In this document: piece after piece, positions 1-8,403 of the stretch
How the letters are laid out: every line of letters starts with the position of its first letter
Numbering within the stretch: position 1 is the stretch's first letter
Assembly: GCA_036939755.1 (NCBI GenBank)
Contig: JALLAZ010000336.1
Span: forward strand, 1 to 16,875
Source of the DNA: Stephanodiscus triporus
Lineage: Eukaryota > Bacillariophyta > Thalassiosirophyceae > Thalassiosirales > Thalassiosiraceae
Length of the DNA: 16,875 nucleotides
Reading direction: 5' to 3'
Position numbers and translations under genes: made by a program
Notes under the pieces: model-generated
The model's database searches: none
What the model was told of the DNA's origin: nothing
What the model saw: the letters and a program-made list of their open reading frames with translations, nothing else

Positions 1-40
1 TATTGCACTTAACAGATAATCTAAATCTAGAATCTTTCTT

Positions 41-161
41 TGTGTATTTGCGTATCTGCGGTCCGCGTGGGAACAAAAACCCGACAAAATACGCAAATAC
101 GCAGAAGACGCCATCTTAAAAAAATTGTTCCCACATGTTCTTCTGCGTATTTGCGTATCTG
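41..161. repeat. Inverted and direct repeat cluster built on TGCGTATTTGCGTAT
   Basis: A core word TGCGTATTTGCGTAT occurs three times. One copy lies on the plus strand at about 41-58 (first unit TGTG instead of TGCG), one on the minus strand at 88-108, and one on the plus strand at 139-161. The copies at 89-108 and 139-158 are a perfect 20-bp inverted repeat around a 30-base spacer. A second inverted pair, GTGGGAACAA at 67-76 and TTGTTCCCAC at 125-134, is nested in the same stretch. It could be a small foldback element, a MITE remnant or a paired regulatory site. I see no target-site duplication that would settle it. Confidence 0.6.
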
Positions 162-270
162 ACTATTCGCTAAAGAAATCACAGCCTTATTCCCTTAACT
201 GTACGGCAGCGTTCTATTTTTCTTTCTCCACCCGACCGGATCCCTCCAGCCTCCAGTCTCCATCCCCAAG

Positions 271-322
271 ATGGAAGCCAAAAGCGCTCCCTCTTGCTCA
301 TAGAGAGGAAGTTATGGCATAA
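271..322 (+). promoter_or_regulatory. Two short upstream ORFs before the membrane-protein gene
   Basis: An ATG in good context (AAGATGG) opens a ten-codon frame at 271-303 ending in TAG. A minimal frame, ATG GCA TAA, occupies 314-322 and stops two bases before the main ATG at 325. If transcription starts upstream of 271, both would be read before the main frame and could limit its translation. The transcription start is unknown, so this is inference. Confidence 0.3.
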
Positions 323-324
323 GA

Positions 325-1164
325 ATGCGAGGCACCAGATATGTCAGCCGCAATCCCACCGCTTCACGCAATGCCACCGCTTCGCGCAATCCCTACGTCA
401 GTGAAAATCCCAACGTCCCCGACGGCTTACCACATTACTCCTTCAAAATTCTTGGGCCGCTGGCACCAATACTTCTTTCAGATGACTGCAACGACCCAGA
501 GAAATTGCAGAGTCGTTTGAGGTACTATTCGGTATTGATGCTTGGAACTTCGGGATTCTTTTGGACATGGGCATTGTTCAATACACTTCATTTGCGTCGC
601 AACTCTGGTGGATTTGATTTAGGAGTTGTCTCCTTCTTTGGAAGTGGAGTGTCTTCATCATTCCTACTGCGCTCTGCATCGGGTGGCAAATGTTGTGATA
701 GAAATCAAAATTTAGGTTGTTGCGGTAAAAAGGACGGGAGTGAAAGTAGGGATGATGCTACCAGTCATGCTCCGCCGAGAATGTATTTGCGTGCATTTGT
801 GGTACTGACTCAATTGACAGTGGCTGCGAACTACATGTTAGGCATCCTCTTCTCCTTTACCGCTGGCAATAGAGTTTATGTTTACTTCGCCACGTATTGC
901 TTCATCTTTTCATTGATATGGCTCATCGTAGCGTATGCTGGGTGGGTTCTTGTTGCTGTCTATATAGGAGCAGTAGCACGCGTATACGGGGAAGATGTCC
1001 TCAATAGCCCACCGAGAATAGGTCTATTCCGGGCTGCTTTGATAGCATTGACAAATCGATCGGCTAGACAGGCCATTAGCAATAGCTACTACGAAGAAGA
1101 AGATGATATCGACGACGAGCTGCGTGCTTTGTATGAAGGACGCGGCGGTTACATGAACGCTTGA
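325..1164 (+). CDS. Unrecognised multi-pass membrane protein (279 aa)
   Basis: I do not recognise this family. The frame starts at a true ATG and runs without introns. The N-terminus carries a short degenerate repeat (SRNxTA, about residues 8-22) encoded by an 18-nt tandem repeat. Hydrophobic stretches suggest membrane segments near residues 67-89, 154-180 and 185-215, with a weaker one near 98-115. Between the first group and the last two lies a polar loop (about 118-152) with two Cys pairs (KCCD, GCCG). The C-terminus is acidic (EEEDDIDDEL) and probably soluble. No signal peptide or plastid presequence is evident. It ends 66 bp from the end of the convergent enkurin-domain gene. It may be lineage-specific; real coding is likely given its length and composition, function unknown. 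Confidence 0.7.
   Translation: MRGTRYVSRNPTASRNATASRNPYVSENPNVPDGLPHYSFKILGPLAPILLSDDCNDPEKLQSRLRYYSVLMLGTSGFFWTWALFNTLHLRRNSGGFDLGVVSFFGSGVSSSFLLRSASGGKCCDRNQNLGCCGKKDGSESRDDATSHAPPRMYLRAFVVLTQLTVAANYMLGILFSFTAGNRVYVYFATYCFIFSLIWLIVAYAGWVLVAVYIGAVARVYGEDVLNSPPRIGLFRAALIALTNRSARQAISNSYYEEEDDIDDELRALYEGRGGYMNA
347..394 (+). repeat. 18-nt in-frame tandem repeat encoding (SRNxTA)n
   Basis: Near-identical units of the form CGCAATSCCACCGCTTCR repeat two to three times at the 5' end of the membrane-protein gene, giving SRNPTA, SRNATA and SRNPYV in the protein. The period is a multiple of three, so copy-number change would keep the frame. Confidence 0.55.
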
Positions 1165-1230
1165 AAGGATCAACATTAATCCTATGGTCGCTTATGTTTC
1201 TTCATGGCGAAAGGATCTGACGAATTGTAC

Positions 1231-2151
1231 CTAAACATCATTTTTTGTCACGAATACTTTATCTTTTGAGAATATTTTTCTCGTATCGTCGATCTCTTTC
1301 AGACGATATTCTACAGCCTGTCTCAATCTAGCTGCTCGTTGTTCATTCATACGAAAGGGGATGTTTCTAAGTGCTTCCCTTGCCTCCTTTTCGTTCGCTT
1401 CCAGCATGCGCAACGTCTCAAGTCTTTCTGACTCTTCCATTAGAACTAGACCCGGTGCTGGGGGTGCATTCTCTCTAAGCCTTCGTATTTCTTCCTCCTC
1501 CTGTTCTATCTTCGTCTTTCTATCTGTTATATACTTGGGAACTTTTCCGTACGATTTGTGCCTTTCGTTTGATGATGATGTCACAACACTCTGTGCGTAA
1601 GTATTTGGCTGTGGCGATGGAGACTTTTTTCCAAATGCAATGTTTTGTCGTGCCGAATCTGCTGAAGACGGTGAAGCCATGGCTGGGCTATGTCTCTGAG
1701 ACGACATAGCCGAATGACAACTGTGCTCGCTAGGTGATGCGCCGGAGGAAGCAGTTGGTTCGAAAATCCTCGATTTGACATTTCCGTAGAGCTTTTGCTT
1801 CTTTTGCTCCAGCTTTTGAAGCCGAAACTTTTCTTTTGCCTTTCGCTCCAACTCTACGTCCTTGTTGTTGCGCTGTTTTTCTTTCAGTGCTTCTCGGTTC
1901 GCTTTCAAGTGATTCTTAGGCCTCATCTTAGGTTTCATATATGAACTCCCTCGGCAGGTCGTCAAGGATTGGTCGGATGGGCTATTCTTCGGCTGAGACC
2001 TTTCACACGATCGCCTGGATGAATAATCATCGTACTTATTTGTTACTGGTGCTATCAAGGACTTTAAACCGTCGCCACCCCTCTGTCGCTTGGCTATGAG
2101 AACAGCCAAACTCCGCGGAGACAAATTCTCGTCTTGTACGCTCACAATCAT
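1231..2151 (-). CDS. Enkurin-domain protein (ENKUR/FAP106 or ENKD1-like), axonemal
   Basis: The C-terminal third (about residues 203-301 of 306) reads as an enkurin domain: GKVPKYI at its start, an acidic helix, the segment GLVLMEESERLETL, then IPFRM, a charged helix and the end FSKDKVFV. Enkurin proteins bind calmodulin and microtubules; ENKUR/FAP106 is a microtubule inner protein of ciliary doublets. Residues 77-93 (RPKNHLKANREALKEKQ) resemble the short N-terminal motif seen in enkurin-domain proteins and, with the IPFRM form, favour an ENKD1-like subtype, though this is unsure. The middle is Ser-rich and disordered. The longest open frame starts at a TTG at 2214 with a TGA just upstream, so I chose the first ATG at 2151; a short 5' exon cannot be excluded. 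It is head-to-head with the PIERCE-like gene. Confidence 0.78.
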   Translation of the reverse strand: MIVSVQDENLSPRSLAVLIAKRQRGGDGLKSLIAPVTNKYDDYSSRRSCERSQPKNSPSDQSLTTCRGSSYMKPKMRPKNHLKANREALKEKQRNNKDVELERKAKEKFRLQKLEQKKQKLYGNVKSRIFEPTASSGASPSEHSCHSAMSSQRHSPAMASPSSADSARQNIAFGKKSPSPQPNTYAQSVVTSSSNERHKSYGKVPKYITDRKTKIEQEEEEIRRLRENAPPAPGLVLMEESERLETLRMLEANEKEAREALRNIPFRMNEQRAARLRQAVEYRLKEIDDTRKIFSKDKVFVTKNDV

Positions 2152-2405
2152 ACCGACAAATCTTGGTCTCAACGAAGGCGGAGAATATTGATTCGGAGTA
2201 AGAAGAATGCTCAAATCCTGCCCTGTTCACTCGCGCGAGCATTTCATGTGCGTTAGCATTTTTTTGGAAATCTTACACAATACATTTGAACTCAACAAAA
2301 AATCACAGTTTTAGCTTGATCAATTTATGTCTTTTGAAACCGAAATCTTTCCACCAACTGACGTTGCAAACACCCTCACAGCCCAAATTTACACCAAAGA
2401 AAAAC
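2152..2405. promoter_or_regulatory. Shared bidirectional promoter of the enkurin and PIERCE-like genes
   Basis: Only 254 bp separate the two chosen ATG codons, so both promoters and both 5' untranslated regions must lie here. The right part is A/T-rich. I see no clear TATA box or known RFX-type X-box, but could not scan for one systematically. That the two genes are driven together is an inference from the layout and the shared flagellar role. Confidence 0.45.
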
Positions 2406-3002
2406 ATGACTAATCCATTTATGGTCACCAGCAATGAATGCTACGGGATGTCTCTCACTGAAGCTTCCAAACGGGTGTATACATCGCCAGTAAACGGCAA
2501 CGATAATGCCGCAGCTAGTGAAGAACGCGGTGTATCACAAGATCCGTCGAAAGAAAATAATTCGACTTCGCAAGACATGACGTTCGTTTATTCACGAGAA
2601 TCAGATCGCTTCGGAGAGGGATGTGCGTTCTCAAACTCATTACTGTCACAAGTATTCCGTCTCAAAAAATCTGACTCAATGAACAAGCGTCGTAAAAACT
2701 CACCATTTGTCCAGAAGGAACTCGAGCAGTATTCGGATCCATCCAAATCATCCAAGACTTTTTCGAAAGAAGAAGTCGCAGAAATCCTATCTCAATATAA
2801 TCACAACCCCAAGGTGCAACATCCGCTGTATCATACAACGGCAAGCGAGTACGGGGCGAAGAAGCCCTCACAGGCAACATTCCAAAATGTTCGGCATGGG
2901 CTTAGTCAAAAGTTTTCACACTCCTTCAATCGAACCATGTTCCATGACGAGGGGTTGAATGCATCAATTACAAAGAGTAAAATACACGATTCGTTGCTTT
3001 GA
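2406..3002 (+). CDS. PIERCE-family (UPF0691/FAP273-like) flagellar microtubule inner protein
   Basis: The last 60 residues of this 198-aa protein match the PIERCE1/PIERCE2 pattern. They contain HPLYHTTASEYG (139-150), a KKP shortly after, SQKFSHSF (167-174), a MF pair (178-179), and LNASITKSKI (184-193). In animals PIERCE1 and PIERCE2 sit inside the doublet microtubule and help dock outer dynein arms; FAP273 is the algal relative. The first 135 residues are polar, probably disordered and not conserved by eye. The open frame extends upstream to a TTG at 2286, but the first ATG is at 2406 in good context (AAACATGA). It starts 254 bp from the divergent enkurin gene and ends 36 bp from the convergent RRP7 gene. 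Confidence 0.75.
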   Translation: MTNPFMVTSNECYGMSLTEASKRVYTSPVNGNDNAAASEERGVSQDPSKENNSTSQDMTFVYSRESDRFGEGCAFSNSLLSQVFRLKKSDSMNKRRKNSPFVQKELEQYSDPSKSSKTFSKEEVAEILSQYNHNPKVQHPLYHTTASEYGAKKPSQATFQNVRHGLSQKFSHSFNRTMFHDEGLNASITKSKIHDSLL

Positions 3003-3038
3003 GATCACAGAGATCTGAAGTCTAACACAAATTAATCA

Positions 3039-4121
3039 TTAAAAGGGTCTATAAGATCTGTCTTCTTTCATCTTCTTCACCTTAGCCAAGTCTTCCTCAA
3101 ATCGCTTCTTCAAATCATGTGCCTCCTTCTTCCTAGATTCTTTCATTTGGAATCTATAAAAGTCTGACAATTCTTCTGCCCCGAATCCACCCTTGCGTTT
3201 GCGATTCCTTTTTCCCGCCTTTCGTCTGTGATGAAGTTCCTCCTCCATATCATTCGCGGCCCCAAATGACGGAGTCGACTTGTGCGTTACTCTGACGAAC
3301 CCATCTTCGTCAGGTTGATCACCTGCGAGTTTGGCTCTTCGTGCCGCTTCTTCTTCTTCGGACTCAAAGGATGCCATCGCATCGTTGCACATCTGCATCA
3401 ACTTTTGGCGGGAGATGTGTCTACCCGCTTTTTGTCTCGATTGTGCTGCTATTGCGTGTATGCCGGTCAATGAGTGATTGAGTGCTTCTTCGCCACAAAC
3501 TCGAACTTCATCATAGCCATCATGATTTTCATTAGATGAAAGCTGTGCCGTTTCCATTTTGAGCCGATCTATCATTTCATCGCCCAAACGCATTGCAAAA
3601 ACATCAGTTGCAGCGGACATTTCCCTGTTGAGAATTTTGATCGCATTCTTCATTTCTTTTGAAGAAGAGAATACGACGTGTGCAAATTTTCCATCTCCCC
3701 TTCTAGTCCTTCCAAAAATTGTTGCATTATCAGCATCTACTTCCGTTAGGGCCGCCTCTCGAAACATCTCCACTGCCTCCTCTTCGCCGGCTGATGAAGA
3801 CGATCCCACCCTCCGTGGATCTTGCGCTACGGTTACCCTTAGGATATCACCATATGGTTCGAGCAGGGCGCGTAAAAATAAATCCGTGCGGATTGGTCCA
3901 TTCGCAGGCGCGTTTGCAATGAAAAGTGTGGCGCCTCCGCTACCGCCCAATGTGCCATTGCTCCTCCCTTGTTGTGATGTTTGGGCGTGTTCTTTGATGT
4001 AGATGAACGACGTGAATGTGTGCTGATCATCCTTGCCGCCGACCGGAGGGAGCTCGATGCGGATTGGAAGGTAACCTTTGATGGGAGGATTTCTTCGATA
4101 TACCTTCGTTTCTTTCTTCAT
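3039..4121 (-). CDS. RRP7: Ribosomal RNA-processing protein 7 (RRP7/RRP7A homologue)
   Basis: RRP7 is a nucleolar factor of the small-subunit processome (UTP-C/CURI complex in yeast), needed for early 18S rRNA maturation. The 360-aa length fits. The N-terminal half carries an RRM-like fold with RNP2-like ATLFIANA at 64-71 and RNP1-like FAHVVF at 146-151, interrupted by a Ser/Glu-rich insert at about 107-127. The C-terminal RRP7 domain is clear: PDEDGFVRVT at 270-279, a basic run (RRKAGKRNRKRK), then LSDFYRFQMKESRKKE (318-333), a Lys/Glu helix and the family-typical end RPF. It starts at an ATG and has no visible intron. It diverges from the signal-anchored gene at 4489. Confidence 0.88.
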   Translation of the reverse strand: MKKETKVYRRNPPIKGYLPIRIELPPVGGKDDQHTFTSFIYIKEHAQTSQQGRSNGTLGGSGGATLFIANAPANGPIRTDLFLRALLEPYGDILRVTVAQDPRRVGSSSSAGEEEAVEMFREAALTEVDADNATIFGRTRRGDGKFAHVVFSSSKEMKNAIKILNREMSAATDVFAMRLGDEMIDRLKMETAQLSSNENHDGYDEVRVCGEEALNHSLTGIHAIAAQSRQKAGRHISRQKLMQMCNDAMASFESEEEEAARRAKLAGDQPDEDGFVRVTHKSTPSFGAANDMEEELHHRRKAGKRNRKRKGGFGAEELSDFYRFQMKESRKKEAHDLKKRFEEDLAKVKKMKEDRSYRPF

Positions 4122-4488
4122 GGCTCCGTAACTTTATCTATCAAATAGAATATGCGAGAGGCGAGATGCGAGAGGGTGAGACGAGAGGCGAAGGGAGCTG
4201 AGAGATGGGGTCAGTGGTGGAGGAGAAGCAAAGCAGGGCCTTTCGTAAAAAAATAATGGCCGTCTGTCATGTCCTAAGTACGAAACTTACATAAGTACCC
4301 CCATACGAAATTGCAAACGTGAATGAGTCGTACGATACGTATTTACCTCTCACCATCTCTACCTAGCATAGTACCATATTCTATCTACGGTACCAAAAGC
4401 GGTATTTTTCGCGCGATTCTTTTCTTCTTCTCCGACCGGCTCTTGGAAGGTAGAAGTGTTGAAGAAGAACAAAAAACGGGGCCCCACC
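4122..4488. promoter_or_regulatory. Divergent intergenic region between RRP7 and the signal-anchored gene
   Basis: This 367-bp stretch separates two divergent starts. About 4147-4225 is strikingly purine-rich on the plus strand, with repeated GAGAGGCGA-like words. No clear TATA element is visible. A frame opening at 4323 overlaps the start of the next gene in a different phase and I do not treat it as a gene. Confidence 0.4.
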
Positions 4489-7105
4489 ATGGCAGCAGTA
4501 CGTCGAAAACGGCCGCGGAAGCAGCAGCAGAGCAGCGCCCTGACGCTACTGTGGATAGTATCAGTGACAGCGTTGCTATTTACGATGTTCCTTTGGGCTT
4601 CCAACTACGAGATGGAAGGTGAGTGAATGAGAAGGGGAGGGTCACAAAAAAATGCTGATTTTGTTCCGTCGTGACCCCCGCATACCGGGCACCGAAATCG
4701 ACGAGGTGATGGCGCATGAAGGGTGGATTTTGGGACAATCGTCGTTGACATGAACAAAAATAGCTTGGATAGCTGAGTCTCCTAATGATCAGATATCGAT
4801 GACGCAATGACCGTGCCGCCTGAAAACTACCTTCGCTGTCCGTCGTCAAATTGCACGGATCACTCTGCTCCGACCACCGCCTCTGATTTGCCCCCGCTCA
4901 CATTTCGCAGGCGATCCACATCCCCGACTCGAAACATGTCAGTTGACATGCGACAAACGCCTGCAGTCGGCGGCATTGGAAAGTAACGTGCCGTCCTCCC
5001 TATCGCCCTCGTCCATGGACGCGCTCTTTCTAAGCCGAAAGCCGAGGCACCAGTCCAAGTTTCAAGCTAGGGACGATCGGCCATCCGATGGCAGTCGGGC
5101 CGAAAAACTGAAGCCCACGCGGCAGGCGCTTGCCACCCGCCCGCGGAGGCTCCCGACGCTAATCAAAATTCTCACGGGATTTGACGATGAGCCGTACTGG
5201 AAAAATAAAAGCTCGGGTAACAGCGATACTTCAGCGGGTGATAATAAGCCCATCCTCGCCAAGGTAGAAAAACCGCTCTTTTTTGCCGAAGCCCAACGAA
5301 GGCGTGGCTCGGGCAGTAAGGAACAATTGTCTCACGAAGAGACGGTGCAGGTGGCCGCCGCCGCTGCGGCGGCTGCCGTATGGTCAAAGTCATTACGAAT
5401 ATTTGGCAGTCATCGTATGCAGGGGGTGAATTCGGAGTGGGACTCGGCATTGCGTTGGATTGCAGGGTGGGATCAACATCAGCAGGTGCCTTCCTCTACT
5501 TCTTCTCCTCCGTTAGATGGGACAATTGACTTGAGGTCAATCAGGGTAAATGATAGCGTCCCTTTGCATGGGGGTGAGTCTAGTGATGCTAGTCAAGAGG
5601 GGTTCAACACGTTTGTGGATGATCTAGCCAGGATGCTAGAGTCGTGCATAAGTCAATGTATCGAGGACGAAAACTTTGATGATCAAACTCGATATGATGA
5701 TGAAGGAACTGGCGGGGTTTCTGTGGCCACTTCCATCGGTGGTATAGTCTTGAGGTCTTTCATTCAGTGGATTCTCGGCTGTTCGCTCCCCAAGCTATCC
5801 TTCGAACAACTTGACAAACATTTTGTAGGTATCTCCATTTTGAACAAGACATTTCAGTTTGTTACTTCGTCGGTGGTGGCATATTACATATTTCATGGAT
5901 TAAGTTGGGTACCTCAAGCAGTCTTTCACTGGTATTCATCCCTTGGTTACACTGAGTCTCCTGAGTGGCTACTTGAACACGAAAAAGAAATCCAGGTGGC
6001 AAAATCTTCTCGAGCACGACAAAGGAAGAAGGCTAAGAGAAGGGAGCTGACCAAGCAAACTGGTGACAGAAAGAGATCGGCGCCAAGCAATGATGGATCG
6101 AAGATGGACAGTCGTACTTTCAAAGGGGCTCATGGTGAGGTTGATCTGCAGCCAAAGCGTTCGGGCAAGGCTGACGAATCTGCTCTACCGGCTGGAAAAT
6201 CTGGAGGCAAGTTCTCGAGCATTCAACGCATTGGAAAATGGCAGAATGAGAGTGATTCAGAGGGTCAAGCACCATTTTCCACCGATTCAGCTTGTGGCAG
6301 TCAAGGCTCCAGTAATACCGAAGACATCCCTTCTATGATTTCATGTCCATCAACATCAGTTACTTCACTTTCATCGTCACCACCATTCAAGCCGATTGGT
6401 AGCCATTTATATAAAGAAGAAATTCCGTATATTTCACCTCTGCAAGGTCGGTCTCAGCCTGTTTTAGGCTTGAATTCTAATCTTGTGTCTCAAAGTCCGC
6501 TGGTGCCGACGCAGGAACAGAGGAATGAGGCAGCCAAGCAACTTCGAGAGTTCCAAAATGCTCAAATTCAACGGCTATTACGTCAGAGACAACTCTCACA
6601 GAATTCAACTGACAATCGTCTTTCTGTGAATTCGACAGCCCAGAGCACTGGATTGCTCCATGGTGGCTCTTTCCATTCCGCCGGCAATCCTTTTAGTGCC
6701 CTCTCGCCTGATCAGCAAAACAAGGTGCTGAAGCCGCCTCCTGGACTAGTTCACCCGTCTGATACTCAGACTCCATGCAATTCTGATCTACACATCCAGA
6801 ACGACAAGGGTTTTCTCTCTGATAATGAGTTGTTTCTTTCCAAACTACTTGATGACGAGGAAGATGATGTTAAAGTGAAAGCACCGTCGTCTCTTCGAAT
6901 TGAAACTTGTTCCATGCCTCCCGAATCGTCCCTTGATCCTTCAGCTGCGCCATTTATTTCATTAAACGTTGGTAGTGCCCCACACTTTCCAAAGTCTGAG
7001 AAAGAAAAGGTAGATGCTTGGCAACCTGGTCCTGGCGAGGTTTCTTTGAGCAGTAACAGTCCCGCTAGGATGATGAAGGGAGTTTATGGAGGCAGTGTGT
7101 GGTAA
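4489..7105 (+). CDS. Unrecognised large signal-anchored protein, spliced (about 774 aa)
   Basis: Exon 1 (4489-4618) starts at an ideal Kozak ATG (CCACCATGG) and encodes a basic N-terminus (RRKRPRK) followed by one hydrophobic segment at about residues 17-38, a type II signal anchor. A GTGAGT donor follows. Joining it to the TTTCGCAG acceptor ending at 4910 keeps the frame and gives 774 residues; the long downstream frame has no ATG of its own near its start, which supports the join. The rest has a basic/Ser-rich linker, an Ala run (about 191-199), two weakly hydrophobic stretches (about 311-339 and 357-377), a basic cluster (about 409-422), a Gln/Arg helix near 580-610 and long Ser/Pro-rich low-complexity regions. 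I recognise no family; it may be diatom-specific. The exact second-exon boundary is uncertain. Confidence 0.65.
4619..4910 (+). other. Intron of the signal-anchored gene, with alternative acceptors
   Basis: The donor is GTGAGT at 4619. The acceptor TTTCGCAG at 4910 follows a pyrimidine-rich run and restores the long frame. A second acceptor candidate (CCTAATGATCAG, ending at 4792) has a branch-like CTAAT just upstream; using it leads to a 63-codon frame that stops at 4984-4986. A weak inner donor at 4838 (GTCCGT) with the 4910 acceptor would be phase-compatible and give a middle exon. Confidence 0.55.
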
Positions 7106-7339
7106 TGGTTTCTTGGTGGAACCGGATATGGCCAACGTTGGTCCATTTCACTCGGGGGTGATTTGGTCTATGACAATTTGGTCTATGGCAAACGTCCTTC
7201 AACTCTCTAGAATCCTTTTCTTGAAAGCCTATTTTCTTCATACTATTTCTGTCTTGTTCTACACTGTTTACCGCGCACAATGTATGGTTATACTCAATGA
7301 CTTTATTGCAGATTATTACAATCATGTCACCTACGTTAA
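7106..7339. other. Convergent 3' intergenic region
   Basis: The region lies between the stops of the signal-anchored gene and the YoaK-like gene, both pointing inward. It contains a short tandem word (TTTGGTCTATG twice near 7163-7187) and is A/T-rich further on. I see no gene in it; overlapping frames on both strands are short and featureless. Confidence 0.5.
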
Positions 7340-8403
7340 TCACGCAATTGATTTTTTTCTTAACCACCATGATCCGAGCTCTCTTCTATCCATCCATAGG
7401 AACAGCAATCCGTAAATTACGCCGATGATACTGAAAACTCCTTGACTCATCAACTGTGGCGCCCTCACGCTTAAGAGGACACTCCACGCTGCACCCAGGA
7501 TAAATCCACCCATAACACTCAGCGACATTAAGAGCGCTTCTCTTGGAATCTTCTTCCGACCAGCCGTAACCGAAATACGGTCGACTATCATATATGAGAC
7601 TCGAGTCTAATGCATGATAGTTGTTATTCAGTTGAATAAGTTTCAGTCCACTTGAGCAACGATGAATATTCAATAATTCTCTGACTTACCATTGCACCAG
7701 TGACAACAAAAACCATAGTCCCCGTGACATCATTACCAACTTGATTAATGATGCCCCAAGAAAACGAAAGCAACATAGCGGGTACGAGCTTATAAGATGA
7801 ATTCACCCATGATAGATAATCGGTAAGTAAAAAACATCCAGCCACAATCGGAGCAAATAATCCGTGCAACGCCTTGTCCTTGTACGAAAGCTCTGCTCGG
7901 CGAAAGATGCCCACTCCAAACATGTAAGACGATATAATTGATAAGAAGAAGATCGTGTCACGGATACGACCGTCAATGAAAGCATTGGCCATTTTCATGG
8001 AATTGCCGGTCATCATGGTCGCGAAGAAATTGTACTTTTTGATGAAAATGTAATCCGCCCAGCCCGTCAAAAAGGCCATCAAGATCGCAGTTCGTTTCTT
8101 GCAGTTGATTTTTTTGGTGGCGGTCAAGGTTGCAGTGGTCCCAGACGGCGTCGACTGCGCCGCAGTCATTGCCAAGCTTGACAATAGACGCGGCTGGGAC
8201 TTGTCATTTTTTCTCGTGAGCGGAGACACTTCGATGTACGATGATGAAGTATGACAGGCGGGAGCGCTGATACTGGTGGCATACTTTCGAGATCGCGGCG
8301 AAGTGGCTGGAGAGAAGGCGCCTGCGGAAGAGAAGAAGAGGAAGAGCAGGGTTGAAAGGGACATGCGTGCTCTTCGCAATCTGCGCTTTCTATTTCTGTG
8401 CAT
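7340..8403 (-). CDS. YoaK/DUF1275 family membrane protein with plastid-type presequence, spliced
   Basis: Exon 1 (8403-7690) and exon 2 (7606-7340) join in phase to give about 326 aa. The mature part has the DUF1275 hallmarks: ILMAFLTGWADYIF (107-120), the conserved MTGNS (131-135), GIINQVGNDVTGT (217-229), and VTGAM joined across the intron to TRVSYMI. About six membrane segments follow the family pattern. The family is widespread in bacteria and of unclear transport function. The N-terminus is unusual for it: a basic stretch, then a signal peptide (MSLSTLLFLFFSSAGA, residues 14-29) ending in AGA-FSP, an ASAFAP-like motif that in diatoms marks plastid import, then a Ser/Thr/Arg-rich transit-like region. 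The open frame begins at a GTG; ATG options are 8430, 8403 and 8364. Confidence 0.8.
7607..7689 (-). other. Intron of the YoaK-like gene
   Basis: It is an 83-nt intron with donor GTAAGT directly after the codon for Met 238 and acceptor GCATTAG. Phase is 0 on both sides, and removing it restores the conserved TGxxTR segment of the DUF1275 family, which is split between two frames without splicing. Confidence 0.85.

Noticed and set aside
125..322. A 65-codon plus-strand frame upstream of the first gene
   Set aside because: It opens at a TTG within the inverted-repeat cluster and has no domain or regular composition. It is not a convincing exon because the main gene has its own ATG at 325.
2036..2242. 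A minus-strand frame beginning with an ATG at 2242, upstream of the enkurin-domain frame
   Set aside because: It is out of frame with the enkurin-domain gene and has no recognisable pattern. Joining it would need an intron for which I see no convincing splice pair.
7065..7415. Overlapping short frames on both strands in the convergent gap
   Set aside because: They overlap the ends of two better-supported genes and are A/T-rich without motif.
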